In this document: positions 37,351 to 45,258 of the stretch, piece after piece
Position numbering within the stretch: the stretch's first letter is position 1
Layout of the letters: each line of letters begins with the position of its first letter
NCBI GenBank assembly: GCA_963814975.1
Contig: CAWFFB010000022.1
Span: 310,001 to 374,000 of the forward strand
Source of the DNA: CAVUXJ01 sp963814975
GTDB lineage: Bacteria > Acidobacteriota > Vicinamibacteria > Vicinamibacterales > CAVVIG01
DNA: 64,000 nt
Direction of reading: 5' to 3'
The notes under the pieces: generated by a model
What the model was told of the DNA's origin: nothing
Seen by the model: only the letters and a program-made list of their open reading frames with translations
Database searches by the model: none
Program-made: the position numbers and the translations under genes

Positions 37351-38544
37351 TCAGACGGAACGGCCAGCAGGGTATTCTAGCATCGGAAATCTGACGTCCT
37401 CCACGACCGCTGCGGCCGTAGCTCGGTCGACCATCTCTTCGATCGGCAGCGCCTCCTCTGCGCGGACGATCTGATCGCTGCCGCACGCGCGTGGACGGAT
37501 GCTTCGGCGTGAACAACTGACAGCAGTCTTGATCCGGAATGTTCGAGATCGGCAGCGTGCCGATTCGTGCGGCTTCCGCCGTAATCTCATCCTTGTCCAT
37601 TCCCACCAGCGGCCGCAGCACCTCCATCGTCGTCGCCTCGGCAATCGTCGTGAGATTCTCGAGCGTCTGCGACGCCACCTGGCCGACAACTTCGCCGGTG
37701 ACGAGCGCGCGCGCGCGCCACTTGCGGGCAAGGCGCTCCGCGATCCGGAACATCAGACGGCGATAGAGGACGACGCGCAGCTCGGCTGGGACGGCGAGGA
37801 GAACCTGCTGCTGAAGCTCCCCGAAAGGAACGAGCACGAGGCGCGACTGCAGCTGATGCTTCGTCAGCAGCGTCGCAATCTCGCGGACCTTCTCCTGTGA
37901 TGCGCGGGAGAGGATCGGGTAGCTGTGGAAGTGAATCAGCATCACGGAGCAGCCCCGCCGCATCATCCGATACGCCGCAACCGGCGAGTCGATCCCTCCC
38001 GACAGCAGACAGGCGACCCGTCCCCCGGTACCGCTCGGCAGGCCGCCCGGCCCCCGGTTCTTTGCCGAAAAAATAGAACGCCTGATTCGGCAACATCTCG
38101 ATGTGAATCGTGAGGGCCGGTTCCTCGAGGTCCACCCGCCATCCTTTGGCCTCCTTGATGAGGCCCCCGACCTCGCGCTCAATCTGTGGCGACGTAAACG
38201 GAAACCGCTTGTCGGAGCGGCGCGCGCTGACGCGAAACGAGTCGGCCTGCCGCTCGCCGAGCGCGTCGAGAATGCTCGCGGCCAGCCGCCGCGAAGTCCT
38301 GCGGGCCGCGACCGGCATACGAGAAGTTGGCGATCCCGAATACGCGACCCAGCCGATCGCGGACCTCGACCCACGACGTCCGGGGGCCGAGCTCGATCTC
38401 GATCCGACCCATGACCGAGCGAATGCTCGCCACACCGAGACCCGCGAGCGCGGTGCGCAGATTGCGATTGAGCATCTGAACGAACCACGGCCGGTTCCGG
38501 CCCTTCAGGGCGAGCTCCTTGTAGTGCACGACGATGGAATTCAT
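37351..38544 (-). pseudogene. thiI: ThiI, tRNA 4-thiouridine/thiazole sulfurtransferase (frameshifted)
   Basis: About 398 codons. The start reads MNSIVVHYKELALKGRNRPWF (ferredoxin-like domain); the THUMP region follows in a second frame (ADSFRVSARRSDKRFPFTSPQIEREVG), and the PP-loop ATPase in a third (ACLLSGGIDSPVAAYRMMRRG, VTGEVVGQVASQTLENL, IPDQDCCQLFTPKHP). The end returns to the first frame (IVRAEEALPIEEMVDRA). Shifts lie near 38290, 38030 and 37490. No C-terminal rhodanese domain is present, as in many bacterial ThiI. ATG at 38556 is an alternative start. Confidence 0.83.
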
Positions 38545-38554
38545 GAACTGGGTC

Positions 38555-38613
38555 ATCTGGTCATCTCGTCATTGATTGGTCAATTCAATGACCCAATGGC
38601 GAGATGGCCAGAT
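38555..38613. repeat. Intergenic inverted repeat, GATGACCA family (copy 1)
   Basis: Twenty-base arms (38555-38574 and 38594-38613) pair at 18 of 20 positions; both differences would be G-U in RNA. Units such as TCATCTGG and TCATTGG repeat within each arm. It spans the 3' end of hpnE and the region just before thiI, and related hairpins occur at 41.7 and 54.4 kb. Confidence 0.65.
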
Positions 38614-39957
38614 GATCAGATACCGCGTCAGCAGCCCGATGGCCGCTTCTGACCGCGCTCTCAATCGTAGCGGGCAGATCCGTGGCAATCCAGTCGCCGG
38701 CAAGATAGAGGCCCTCGCACCGGAGTTTGGGTGTCTGGCCGCTGCGGCTGCCCGGGCGCAAGCGAGAAGGTCGCTCGCGGTTCCCGAACGACCGACGCTC
38801 GCAGCAACTGGCTCGAACGGGTACCGGGAACAGCGTCGAGCAGCTCTTGGACGGCGAGGGCGATCGAGATCCGCATTCGAACGTTGCAGGAGAGGCGACG
38901 CTCCGCTCGACACCAACGACAGGTAGGCCCCTCCGTTACCGAAGCCCGGTCGTTTGTCGAACACCCACTGCATCGCGCGCCCCGGCAGGCCGATGAACGG
39001 CTCGTCGAACAGTGGCCGATCGAACCACAGGTTCACGGTCACCACCGGCGACGAGATCATCGTTCGCGCACGCGCGAGGAGTGGGCCGACCGACGAGAGG
39101 TCGCCCTCGAAGAGATCTCCGATCGCGAACCAGGGGACGGCGGCAATCACCGCGCGAGGCTCCCAGCGATCAGTGGGACTCGAGACAGTGGTGATCTTGC
39201 CGCTGTCGATGCGGACGGTCGCGGGCGCGCCAGTCAGCACGGTCCCTCCGTGACCCTCAATGTATGCGCGCGCGGGCTCGGCGTACATCGCGTGAAGCGG
39301 CTTGGTCGGCAAGGCGATCGCCGCAGCTCTGGCGTCCCGCCCGAACATCTCGCCGAGCACACGGGCGAAGAGAGGGGCAGCCGCTTGAGACGGGACCTGA
39401 TTGAGCGCGGCCAGCGCCAATGGTTCCCAGAGCATCTCGCGCAGCCTGCCAGTCTGCCCGTTTCGAATCAGCCAATTCTCGACGGTTTCGCCCGGCGACG
39501 CGGCAATGCGACGAGCGTTGCCGCCGAGTTCCCGCCGCGCCAGGCGGATCGGCGTCCGCATCCGCAGCACCGACAGCCGGTCTCGCCACGGAAGCGCCGG
39601 CCAGTCGAGCACCCCTGCGAGAAGGTGAAACGGAGGCGGCAGCGTCGGGCATTCGAGTCGGGACTTGCGCCCCGACCGATCGATCATCGTCACCGCCAGC
39701 TGTGACTGGAGACTGAAGTTGTCGGCGGCGCCGATGTCGTCGAGGAACGAGAACGTCTCGGTATAGCACCCAAGGAGCACGTGTTGACCGTTGTCGACCA
39801 GGCGACCGGTTTCCCGATCCTCGAAGGTCGTCGCGCGGCCGCCCAGCCGGCTGCGCGCTTCGAGCACGAGCACTCGGGTTCCGAGGCGAGCGAGGCGGAC
39901 GGCAGCGCTCAACCCGGCAAACCCGCCACCCACTACTACTGCGTCGTAGTCCTTCAT
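38585..39957 (-). pseudogene. hpnE: HpnE, hydroxysqualene dehydroxylase (frameshifted near C-terminus)
   Basis: A flavin amine-oxidase-like protein: DYDAVVVGGGFAGLSAAVRLARLG (FAD dinucleotide site), VLEARSRLGGRATTF, NGQHVLLGCY, and the C-terminal FAD motif LYLAGDWIATDLPATIESAVRSG. It reduces hydroxysqualene to squalene in the HpnCDE route. The frame is intact to about 38870, then shifts there and again near 38725, ending at TGA 38585. ATG 39957 overlaps the hpnD stop (ATGA). Confidence 0.85.
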
Positions 39958-40769
39958 CCCTGCCACATCCACTGTCTCAAGGCGATGACTGCCTGCCGCG
40001 GCCGCGGCACCCGGATCCGAGCGGTGAACACATCGTACGCGTTTCGCTCGATACGGCGGAGTGTCTCGAAATACACCGCGCGCATGATCTCCGCCGCGAC
40101 CAGGCGCCTGCGGTCCTCCGCCGGACGCGCCTCGTTCGCCCGTCGGTAGAAATCGCGCGCACGCTCGCATTCGAACTTGATCAGGTGGCGCACGGGATCC
40201 GACATCCGGCCGATTGCCAAATCCTCGACCGTGCACCCGGCCGCCGCGAGATCCTCAAGCGGGAGGTAGACGCGCCCCCGCTCGTGGTCCCCCTTGACGT
40301 CACGGAGAATGTTCGTCAGCTGCAGCGCGACGCCGAGGTTCAACGCGTAGTCCTTCGCCCGCTCGCTTCGGCAGCCGAAGATCCTGATGCAGATCAGGCC
40401 GACCGCCGAGGCAACGCGCCGACAGTATTCGAACAGCTCCATGAACGTGTTGTACCGCGTCTTGTCGATGTCCATCGCCACGCCATCAATCACATCCTCA
40501 AACGCCAGCCGCGGGAGCTCGAACCGGCGGATGAACGGTTGAAGGCGCCGGCCCTGCGGCGTCTGAGGAACCAACCCGTCGTAGCAGCGCGCCAGGTCCG
40601 CCCGCCAGAGGGCCAACGCCGCACGGGCTGACTCCGACCCCCGGCTCTCGTCGGCTTCGTCGACCGCATCGTCCACCGCCCGGCAGAAATCCCACACGGC
40701 GATGATCGCGCGGCGCTGGTCCGGCGGCAGCACCAGGAATGAATAGTAAAAGCTCGTCTTGCGCGCCAT
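39954..40769 (-). CDS. hpnD: HpnD, presqualene diphosphate synthase
   Basis: A 271-residue squalene/phytoene synthase family enzyme with two Asp-rich motifs, FCRAVDDAVDEAD and LTNILRDVKGDHERGRVYLP. It joins two farnesyl diphosphates to presqualene diphosphate. ATG 40769 overlaps the hpnC stop (TGATG) and its own stop overlaps hpnE, so the trio is one coupled operon. Assignment as HpnD rests on similarity of motifs and the operon order C-D-E. Confidence 0.92.
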   Translation of the reverse strand: MARKTSFYYSFLVLPPDQRRAIIAVWDFCRAVDDAVDEADESRGSESARAALALWRADLARCYDGLVPQTPQGRRLQPFIRRFELPRLAFEDVIDGVAMDIDKTRYNTFMELFEYCRRVASAVGLICIRIFGCRSERAKDYALNLGVALQLTNILRDVKGDHERGRVYLPLEDLAAAGCTVEDLAIGRMSDPVRHLIKFECERARDFYRRANEARPAEDRRRLVAAEIMRAVYFETLRRIERNAYDVFTARIRVPRPRQAVIALRQWMWQG

Positions 40770-41671
40770 CAGGCCGCCGTGCCTTTCCATCGAACAGCGC
40801 GCCACAGCAACGGTGGCACGTCGCCGGCGCCGAGCGAGGGCCGGTGCTCGAGGAGATGGGCGCGAGTGGCTTCGACACGCTCGAGGATCCGCTGACCACC
40901 CAGCCAGGTCAACCGCAGCTCGAGCCGCAGTCGGCCGCCGACGCCGTCGCAGACCGCGCGGCCTTCGTGAAACGCGGCGCGCGTGAAGCCGACGCAGGCT
41001 TCGATCGCCCGTCTCCAATCCGGCGTCAGCGGCCCGCCCGACAAGTCGGTCTCTCTCGCGCCGTACTCGTCCTGAACGTCCCGTGGAACATACAGGCGAC
41101 CGGACCGCCAGTCGGGTCCAAAGTCCTGCCAGAAATTCGTCAACTGCAACGCCGTGCACAGCGCATCCGACGATCGATCGAGTGCGTCATCGTGATAACC
41201 CGCGATCCGCAGCACCAGGCGGCCGACCGGATTCGCCGATCGCCGGCAGTAGTCGAGCACCTCGAGCCACGAGGGGTATCGAGTCGTCATGATATCCTGA
41301 CCGAACGCGCTCAGGAGATCGTCGAACAGCGCCACGGGCAGGCCGAGCGATCGTATCGAATGTCCGAGCGCGACAACAATGAGATCGTCGCGCGTCTCCG
41401 ATGGCTGCGCGTCACGACCTGTGGCAACCGCATCGTGAAGGCGGCTCTGCCAGGCGCGAAGCTGCGATTGCCGAGCTGCGGGCGCCGCCGTGCCTTCGTC
41501 GGCGATGTCATCGGCAACTCGTGCGTACGCGTAGACGGCCGCCACATGCGGCCGCATCGATGCCGGGAGAAGGCGCGACGCAACGGGGAAATTCTCGTAG
41601 TGTGACCGCGCCAGGTTCTCGCACGCGGCGTACGCACGGGCCAGCGGCTCCTGCCTGGAAGAGCAAGACAC
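40769..41671 (-). CDS. hpnC: HpnC, hydroxysqualene synthase
   Basis: A 300-residue squalene-synthase-like protein: HYENFPVASRLLP at the N-terminus, YARVADDIADEGT and LTNFWQDFGPDWRSGRLYVP as the two Asp-rich regions. HpnC hydrolyses presqualene diphosphate to hydroxysqualene. First gene of the hpnCDE operon. GTG at 41671 is 6 nt after TACAAT read on the minus strand; an ATG 8 nt upstream is out of frame. Confidence 0.92.
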   Translation of the reverse strand: MSCSSRQEPLARAYAACENLARSHYENFPVASRLLPASMRPHVAAVYAYARVADDIADEGTAAPAARQSQLRAWQSRLHDAVATGRDAQPSETRDDLIVVALGHSIRSLGLPVALFDDLLSAFGQDIMTTRYPSWLEVLDYCRRSANPVGRLVLRIAGYHDDALDRSSDALCTALQLTNFWQDFGPDWRSGRLYVPRDVQDEYGARETDLSGGPLTPDWRRAIEACVGFTRAAFHEGRAVCDGVGGRLRLELRLTWLGGQRILERVEATRAHLLEHRPSLGAGDVPPLLWRAVRWKGTAA

Positions 41672-41706
41672 ACGGGCATTGTAAGTGTGAATCCGGTTGT
41701 CTAGTT

Positions 41707-41804
41707 ATCTGGTCATTCAGTTGGTCATTGGGTCATTTGGATCGTTGAATACCACCATAATCAAGATGCCAAGATCCAATGACCAGATGACCCTATGACC
41801 AGAT
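41707..41804. repeat. Intergenic inverted repeat, GATGACCA family (copy 2)
   Basis: ATCTGGTCAT (41707-41716) pairs with ATGACCAGAT, which occurs twice on the other side (41779-41788 and 41795-41804); an inner pair is TTGGATC/GATCCAA. It fills most of the 145 bp between divergent hpnC and the next gene. Confidence 0.65.
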
Positions 41805-41816
41805 TCACGATCACCG

Positions 41817-42395
41817 ATGCGTGACGTCGCCGCTGGAATCCTCGCGATCCTGCTGATTGTCGTCGCGCTCAGCCTGGCAACGACCTTACGGCGCCACCGG
41901 CAGCGCCGGGAACGCGCACGCGACTCGGAGCGGGCTCTCGGGCGGACGATCGTCGCCGAACTGCCCACCGCCGACGATCTCGTGCTGTTCTCCGAAGACC
42001 CGCCGCGCTTTTATTACGGCGACCGATCGATCGACAAGGATCTGATCACGGCGGTGCGCGTGCTCATCAACGGCGCGCCTATTGCCGCGGTCGTCTCCGA
42101 ACGACATGCGCGCCGGACGGCGGCGCGCCTCTCCGCCGAGGCAGCGGAGCGGGGCCCCGGGGCTCCGCCGACGCCATCCCCTGACGCCGGGAGCGCACAC
42201 CTGATCGACAGCCGCCCGGAGGGTATCGAGCGCGATCGGTGGGATGTGGCGATCGAAACCGTCAGCGGCACCGTCCTGGTCGAATGCGGCTCGATCCGTG
42301 AGCGGGTCTCACAGGAGCTCGCGCGAGCGGTGTTCGACGCCGTGAAGCGCGAGATTGAGGCTGGCAACAGCGGCCGGCGTGGACCGGGCATGTGA
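41817..42395 (+). CDS. Hypothetical membrane-anchored protein
   Basis: A 192-residue protein with one N-terminal membrane helix (ILAILLIVVALSLATTL) followed by a very basic stretch (RRHRQRRERAR), so the rest is probably cytosolic. The soluble part has YYGDRSIDKDLITAVRVLINGAPIAAVVS and WDVAIETVSGTVLVECGSIRERVSQ, with no family I recognise. It stands alone between the hpn operon and a terminator-like hairpin. Confidence 0.65.
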   Translation: MRDVAAGILAILLIVVALSLATTLRRHRQRRERARDSERALGRTIVAELPTADDLVLFSEDPPRFYYGDRSIDKDLITAVRVLINGAPIAAVVSERHARRTAARLSAEAAERGPGAPPTPSPDAGSAHLIDSRPEGIERDRWDVAIETVSGTVLVECGSIRERVSQELARAVFDAVKREIEAGNSGRRGPGM

Positions 42396-42416
42396 AGGCG
42401 GGCCACTCCAGGTCCG

Positions 42417-42436
42417 CAACCGGGACGACCCGGTTG
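42417..42436. terminator. Hairpin between convergent genes
   Basis: A perfect 8-bp stem CAACCGGG-ACGA-CCCGGTTG lies between two converging genes. There is no T-run on either side, so it is a candidate bidirectional terminator of the non-canonical kind. Confidence 0.55.
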
Positions 42437-42444
42437 ATCCCGAT

Positions 42445-42981
42445 CTACCACTCGATCTCGGGAACGCCGGCACGGCGGTTGACGACACGCGCCAGGACGA
42501 AAAGGAGATCTGACAGCCGATTGACGTATCGTACGATGAGCGCGTCGGCCGACGGGTCGAGCGAGACGATGCGCCGCTCGGCACGACGGCAGACGGTTCG
42601 CGCGAGATGGAGTGCGGCTCCAGCCGGCGCGCCTCCGGCGAGGATAAAGCGGGTGAGCGGCGGCAGTTCGGCTTCGAACCGATCGATCAGACCCTCGAGC
42701 CGTGCCACGTCGGCGTCGCTGACAGCCGCCTTCGTCACACGAGCGGCGATCTTGATCGCCGGGTCGGCCAGGCGAGCGCCCAGCGCGAAGAGGTCGCGTT
42801 GGATCTGGAGGAGCGGTTCATCGATGTCCGGATCGGGACGCGACGAGCGCGCGAGGCCCAGAAAAGCATTGACCTCATCGACTTCGCCATAGGCGTCGAC
42901 CCGGGCGTCGGCTTTACTGACGCGTGTGCCGTCGAAAAGCGAGGTCTCGCCAGCATCGCCCGTGCGCGTGTAGATCTTCAC
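42445..42981 (-). CDS. pduO: ATP:cob(I)alamin adenosyltransferase, PduO type
   Basis: A 178-residue corrinoid adenosyltransferase: KIYTRTGDAGETSLFDGTRVSK (ATP site), VDAYGEVDEVNAFLGLARS, and CRRAERRIVSL ... YVNRLSDLLFVLARVVN near the C-terminus. It makes adenosylcobalamin from reduced cobalamin. TATAAT lies 21 nt before its ATG on the minus strand. It diverges from mutY with only 27 bp between. Confidence 0.93.
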   Translation of the reverse strand: MKIYTRTGDAGETSLFDGTRVSKADARVDAYGEVDEVNAFLGLARSSRPDPDIDEPLLQIQRDLFALGARLADPAIKIAARVTKAAVSDADVARLEGLIDRFEAELPPLTRFILAGGAPAGAALHLARTVCRRAERRIVSLDPSADALIVRYVNRLSDLLFVLARVVNRRAGVPEIEW

Positions 42982-43008
42982 CGAGTCGTACCGTCCGGAT
43001 TATACGAG

Positions 43009-43749
43009 ATGCCAGCGAAGCAGACTGCCTCGACCAGAAAGCGCCCGAAGAGCGGCCGAAAGACACGACCGGCGCCGTTGCCGCTGCCCCGGGACCGCCA
43101 GCGCTTCCGCGAGCGCTTGCTGACCTGGTACTGGCGTCATGGACGCGACTTGCCGTGGCGGCAGACGAGCGATCCGTACCACATTCTCGTCTCGGAGATC
43201 ATGCTTCAGCAGACCCAGGTCGAGCGCGTGCTGCCGAAGTACGCCGAATGGCTGGAAAAGTATCCGTCGCTCGACGCGCTCGCGTCGGCGCCGGAGAGCG
43301 AAGTCAACGCTACCTGGTATCCGCTCGGCTATAACGTCCGACCCAGACGCCTTCAGACCATCGCCCGGGAAGCGGTCGCGCACTATGGGGGCCAATTGCC
43401 GGCTGACGAGGCGACGCTGCTCTCCTTCAAGGGGATCGGTGCCTATACTGCCGGGGCGATCCGCAGCTTCGCCTTCCGTGAACGTGCCGCCATCGTCGAC
43501 ACCAACGTCGCGCGGGTGCTGTTTCGCGTGTTCGTGGGCCGCGGCGATCCCAAGACCCACGCCATGAAACGCCATCTTTGGGCCATCTCGGAAACGCTCG
43601 TGGCGACGCGCCACGTTTTCGACTTCAACCAGGCCTTGATGGATCTCGGTGCGATGGTCTGCGTCGCGCGCAATCCGAAATGCCTGGTGTGCCCGATGAT
43701 CAAATCCTGCCGGGCCTTCCCGTTCAGCCCGGATCGTGAACGGACGTGA
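43009..43749 (+). CDS. mutY: A/G-specific adenine glycosylase lacking the C-terminal Nudix-like domain
   Basis: A 246-residue MutY catalytic domain. SEIMLQQTQVERV carries the catalytic Glu, the HhH reads FKGIGAYTAGAI (Tyr in the Lys-120 position, as in several MutY/MIG proteins), VDTNVARVL holds the Asp, and the four-Cys iron-sulfur pattern is complete (CVARNPKC, LVC, PMIKSC). The usual ~100-residue C-terminal 8-oxoG-reading domain is absent: the protein ends 19 residues after the cluster. A separate MutT-like gene begins 31 bp later. Confidence 0.9.
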   Translation: MPAKQTASTRKRPKSGRKTRPAPLPLPRDRQRFRERLLTWYWRHGRDLPWRQTSDPYHILVSEIMLQQTQVERVLPKYAEWLEKYPSLDALASAPESEVNATWYPLGYNVRPRRLQTIAREAVAHYGGQLPADEATLLSFKGIGAYTAGAIRSFAFRERAAIVDTNVARVLFRVFVGRGDPKTHAMKRHLWAISETLVATRHVFDFNQALMDLGAMVCVARNPKCLVCPMIKSCRAFPFSPDRERT

Positions 43750-43780
43750 TGCCCGCCTGGCGGCCGCGGCGAGTTGACCC

Positions 43781-44182
43781 GTGACAGTCAAGACGATCCT
43801 CGTCGCCGCCGCGGTGATTGAGCGCGACGGCCGCTATCTCATCACCCGCCGGCAGCCCGGCGTGCACCTGGCCGGCCACTGGGAGTTTCCCGGCGGGAAA
43901 TGCGAACCGGATGAAACCCTTGTTGCGTGCCTGAGTCGCGAGCTGCGCGAGGAACTCGACGTCGGCGTCACGGTCGGGGACCTGTTGTTGACGACGACAC
44001 ATGACTATCCGGAGCGACGGGTCGAGCTGCATTTCGTTCGCTGCGGTCTCGAAGGAGAACCGGCACCGCAGCTTGGGCAGGAGATGCGCTGGACGCCGCG
44101 GGAAGAATTGAAGACGCTGGAGTTTCCTGCCGCCGATGCCGAGCTGATCCGGATTCTCACAGAGCCGAAGAAGCCACGCTGA
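43781..44182 (+). CDS. MutT-like Nudix hydrolase
   Basis: A 133-residue Nudix protein like MutT/CTP pyrophosphohydrolase: VAAAVIERDGRYLITRRQ, the Nudix box (GHWEFPGGKCEPDETLVACL then SRELREELDV) and WTPREELKTLEFPAAD. It probably cleans oxidised nucleotides (8-oxo-dGTP). GTG at 43781. Its position right after a MutY lacking this very fold suggests joint expression in 8-oxoguanine defence. Confidence 0.9.
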   Translation: MTVKTILVAAAVIERDGRYLITRRQPGVHLAGHWEFPGGKCEPDETLVACLSRELREELDVGVTVGDLLLTTTHDYPERRVELHFVRCGLEGEPAPQLGQEMRWTPREELKTLEFPAADAELIRILTEPKKPR

Positions 44183-44220
44183 CAGCCGGCGACGCCGACC
44201 GCGAGCACCCGGCCTGGTCC

Positions 44221-45258
44221 TCAGTTCTGCCGCAGGACGAAAGGAAGCGCCGTCACCCTCGCGGCCGAGCCGTCGACGGTAACCTGAGTGCCTTCGGCCA
44301 CGAAGTCCCGGTGGAGGTATGCCAGGGCGACCGGACGCTGCAGTGCCGGCGACCCGGTGCTGCTGGTGACGTGTCCGACCTCCCGTTCGCCGGAATGGAC
44401 GGCGGCAGCCGGCTTCGGAACCACATCCCCCTCGAGCGTGAGCCCCACGAGCTTGCGGGCCACGCGTCCGTGGCCTCGATGGAGCACGCGAATAATCACT
44501 TCCTGACCGACATAGCACCCTTTCGTCAGGCTGATGGCCCGCGATTCGATCCCTGCCTCGAGCGGGATCGTCTCCTCGTCCATGTCCTGATGGAACTTCG
44601 GCACCCCCGCTTCGATGCGGAGCGTCTCGACGAGCGGCGCGTCGAGCTCAGGGGCCCCCGCCGCGAGGAGCGCCGCCTTCAAGGATTGCTCCCGGCCAGC
44701 CTCGACAAAGAGGTCGTAGCCGGGCTCGCCAGTATCGGTGACGCGCGCGGCGATGGCCGCGTGGCCCGCAAATTCCGCGCGAACGTTACCGTGCTCGCCA
44801 AGCGAGGCGAGCGTCTCGAGTGAGACACCGCTGAACGCCTGTGCCGCCGCCTTTGCCGCCACAGGCCCGACGATCGCAATACAGGCGAACGTGCTGGTGA
44901 CATCGCCCAGCTGGACATCCTCGGTGAATATGAACTGATCGAGCCTGGTCAGCACTGTGTCCTTGACGTCTCGAGACATCACCAGCAGGATCACGTCTCC
45001 GAGTTCGTAGACCCAGAGATCGGCAATCATCCGACCTTGCGGCGTCAAATACGCCGTATAGCAGCCCTCACCCGCCTTCAGGCTGGCGATGTCGTTGGTG
45101 AGCAGACCATGAAGGTACGACGCGCGATCCTTCCCAGACACGACGATGAGACCGCGATTGGCCCGATCGAAGAACGCCGCACCTCGTCGGGCAGCATCGT
45201 ATCCGGACGCCTCGCCGGCAGGGGATGCGGTCGAAACCAAGATGTTATCCTCTGACAT
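44221..45258 (-). CDS. ygfZ: YgfZ/GcvT-like folate-binding protein
   Basis: A 345-residue YgfZ-type protein. The defining signature KGCYVGQEVIIR is present, with SGKDRASYLHGLLTNDI and TPQGRMIADLW at the N-terminus. YgfZ supports iron-sulfur cluster maturation with tetrahydrofolate. ATG 45258 is chosen; an upstream extension is out of family. Its start codon shares the four bases CATG with the start of the divergent hydrolase. Confidence 0.9.
   Translation of the reverse strand: MSEDNILVSTASPAGEASGYDAARRGAAFFDRANRGLIVVSGKDRASYLHGLLTNDIASLKAGEGCYTAYLTPQGRMIADLWVYELGDVILLVMSRDVKDTVLTRLDQFIFTEDVQLGDVTSTFACIAIVGPVAAKAAAQAFSGVSLETLASLGEHGNVRAEFAGHAAIAARVTDTGEPGYDLFVEAGREQSLKAALLAAGAPELDAPLVETLRIEAGVPKFHQDMDEETIPLEAGIESRAISLTKGCYVGQEVIIRVLHRGHGRVARKLVGLTLEGDVVPKPAAAVHSGEREVGHVTSSTGSPALQRPVALAYLHRDFVAEGTQVTVDGSAARVTALPFVLRQN

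Noticed and set aside
38179..38652. Plus-strand frames opposite ThiI and HpnE as genes.
   Set aside because: They are compositional shadows with no start signals or family features.
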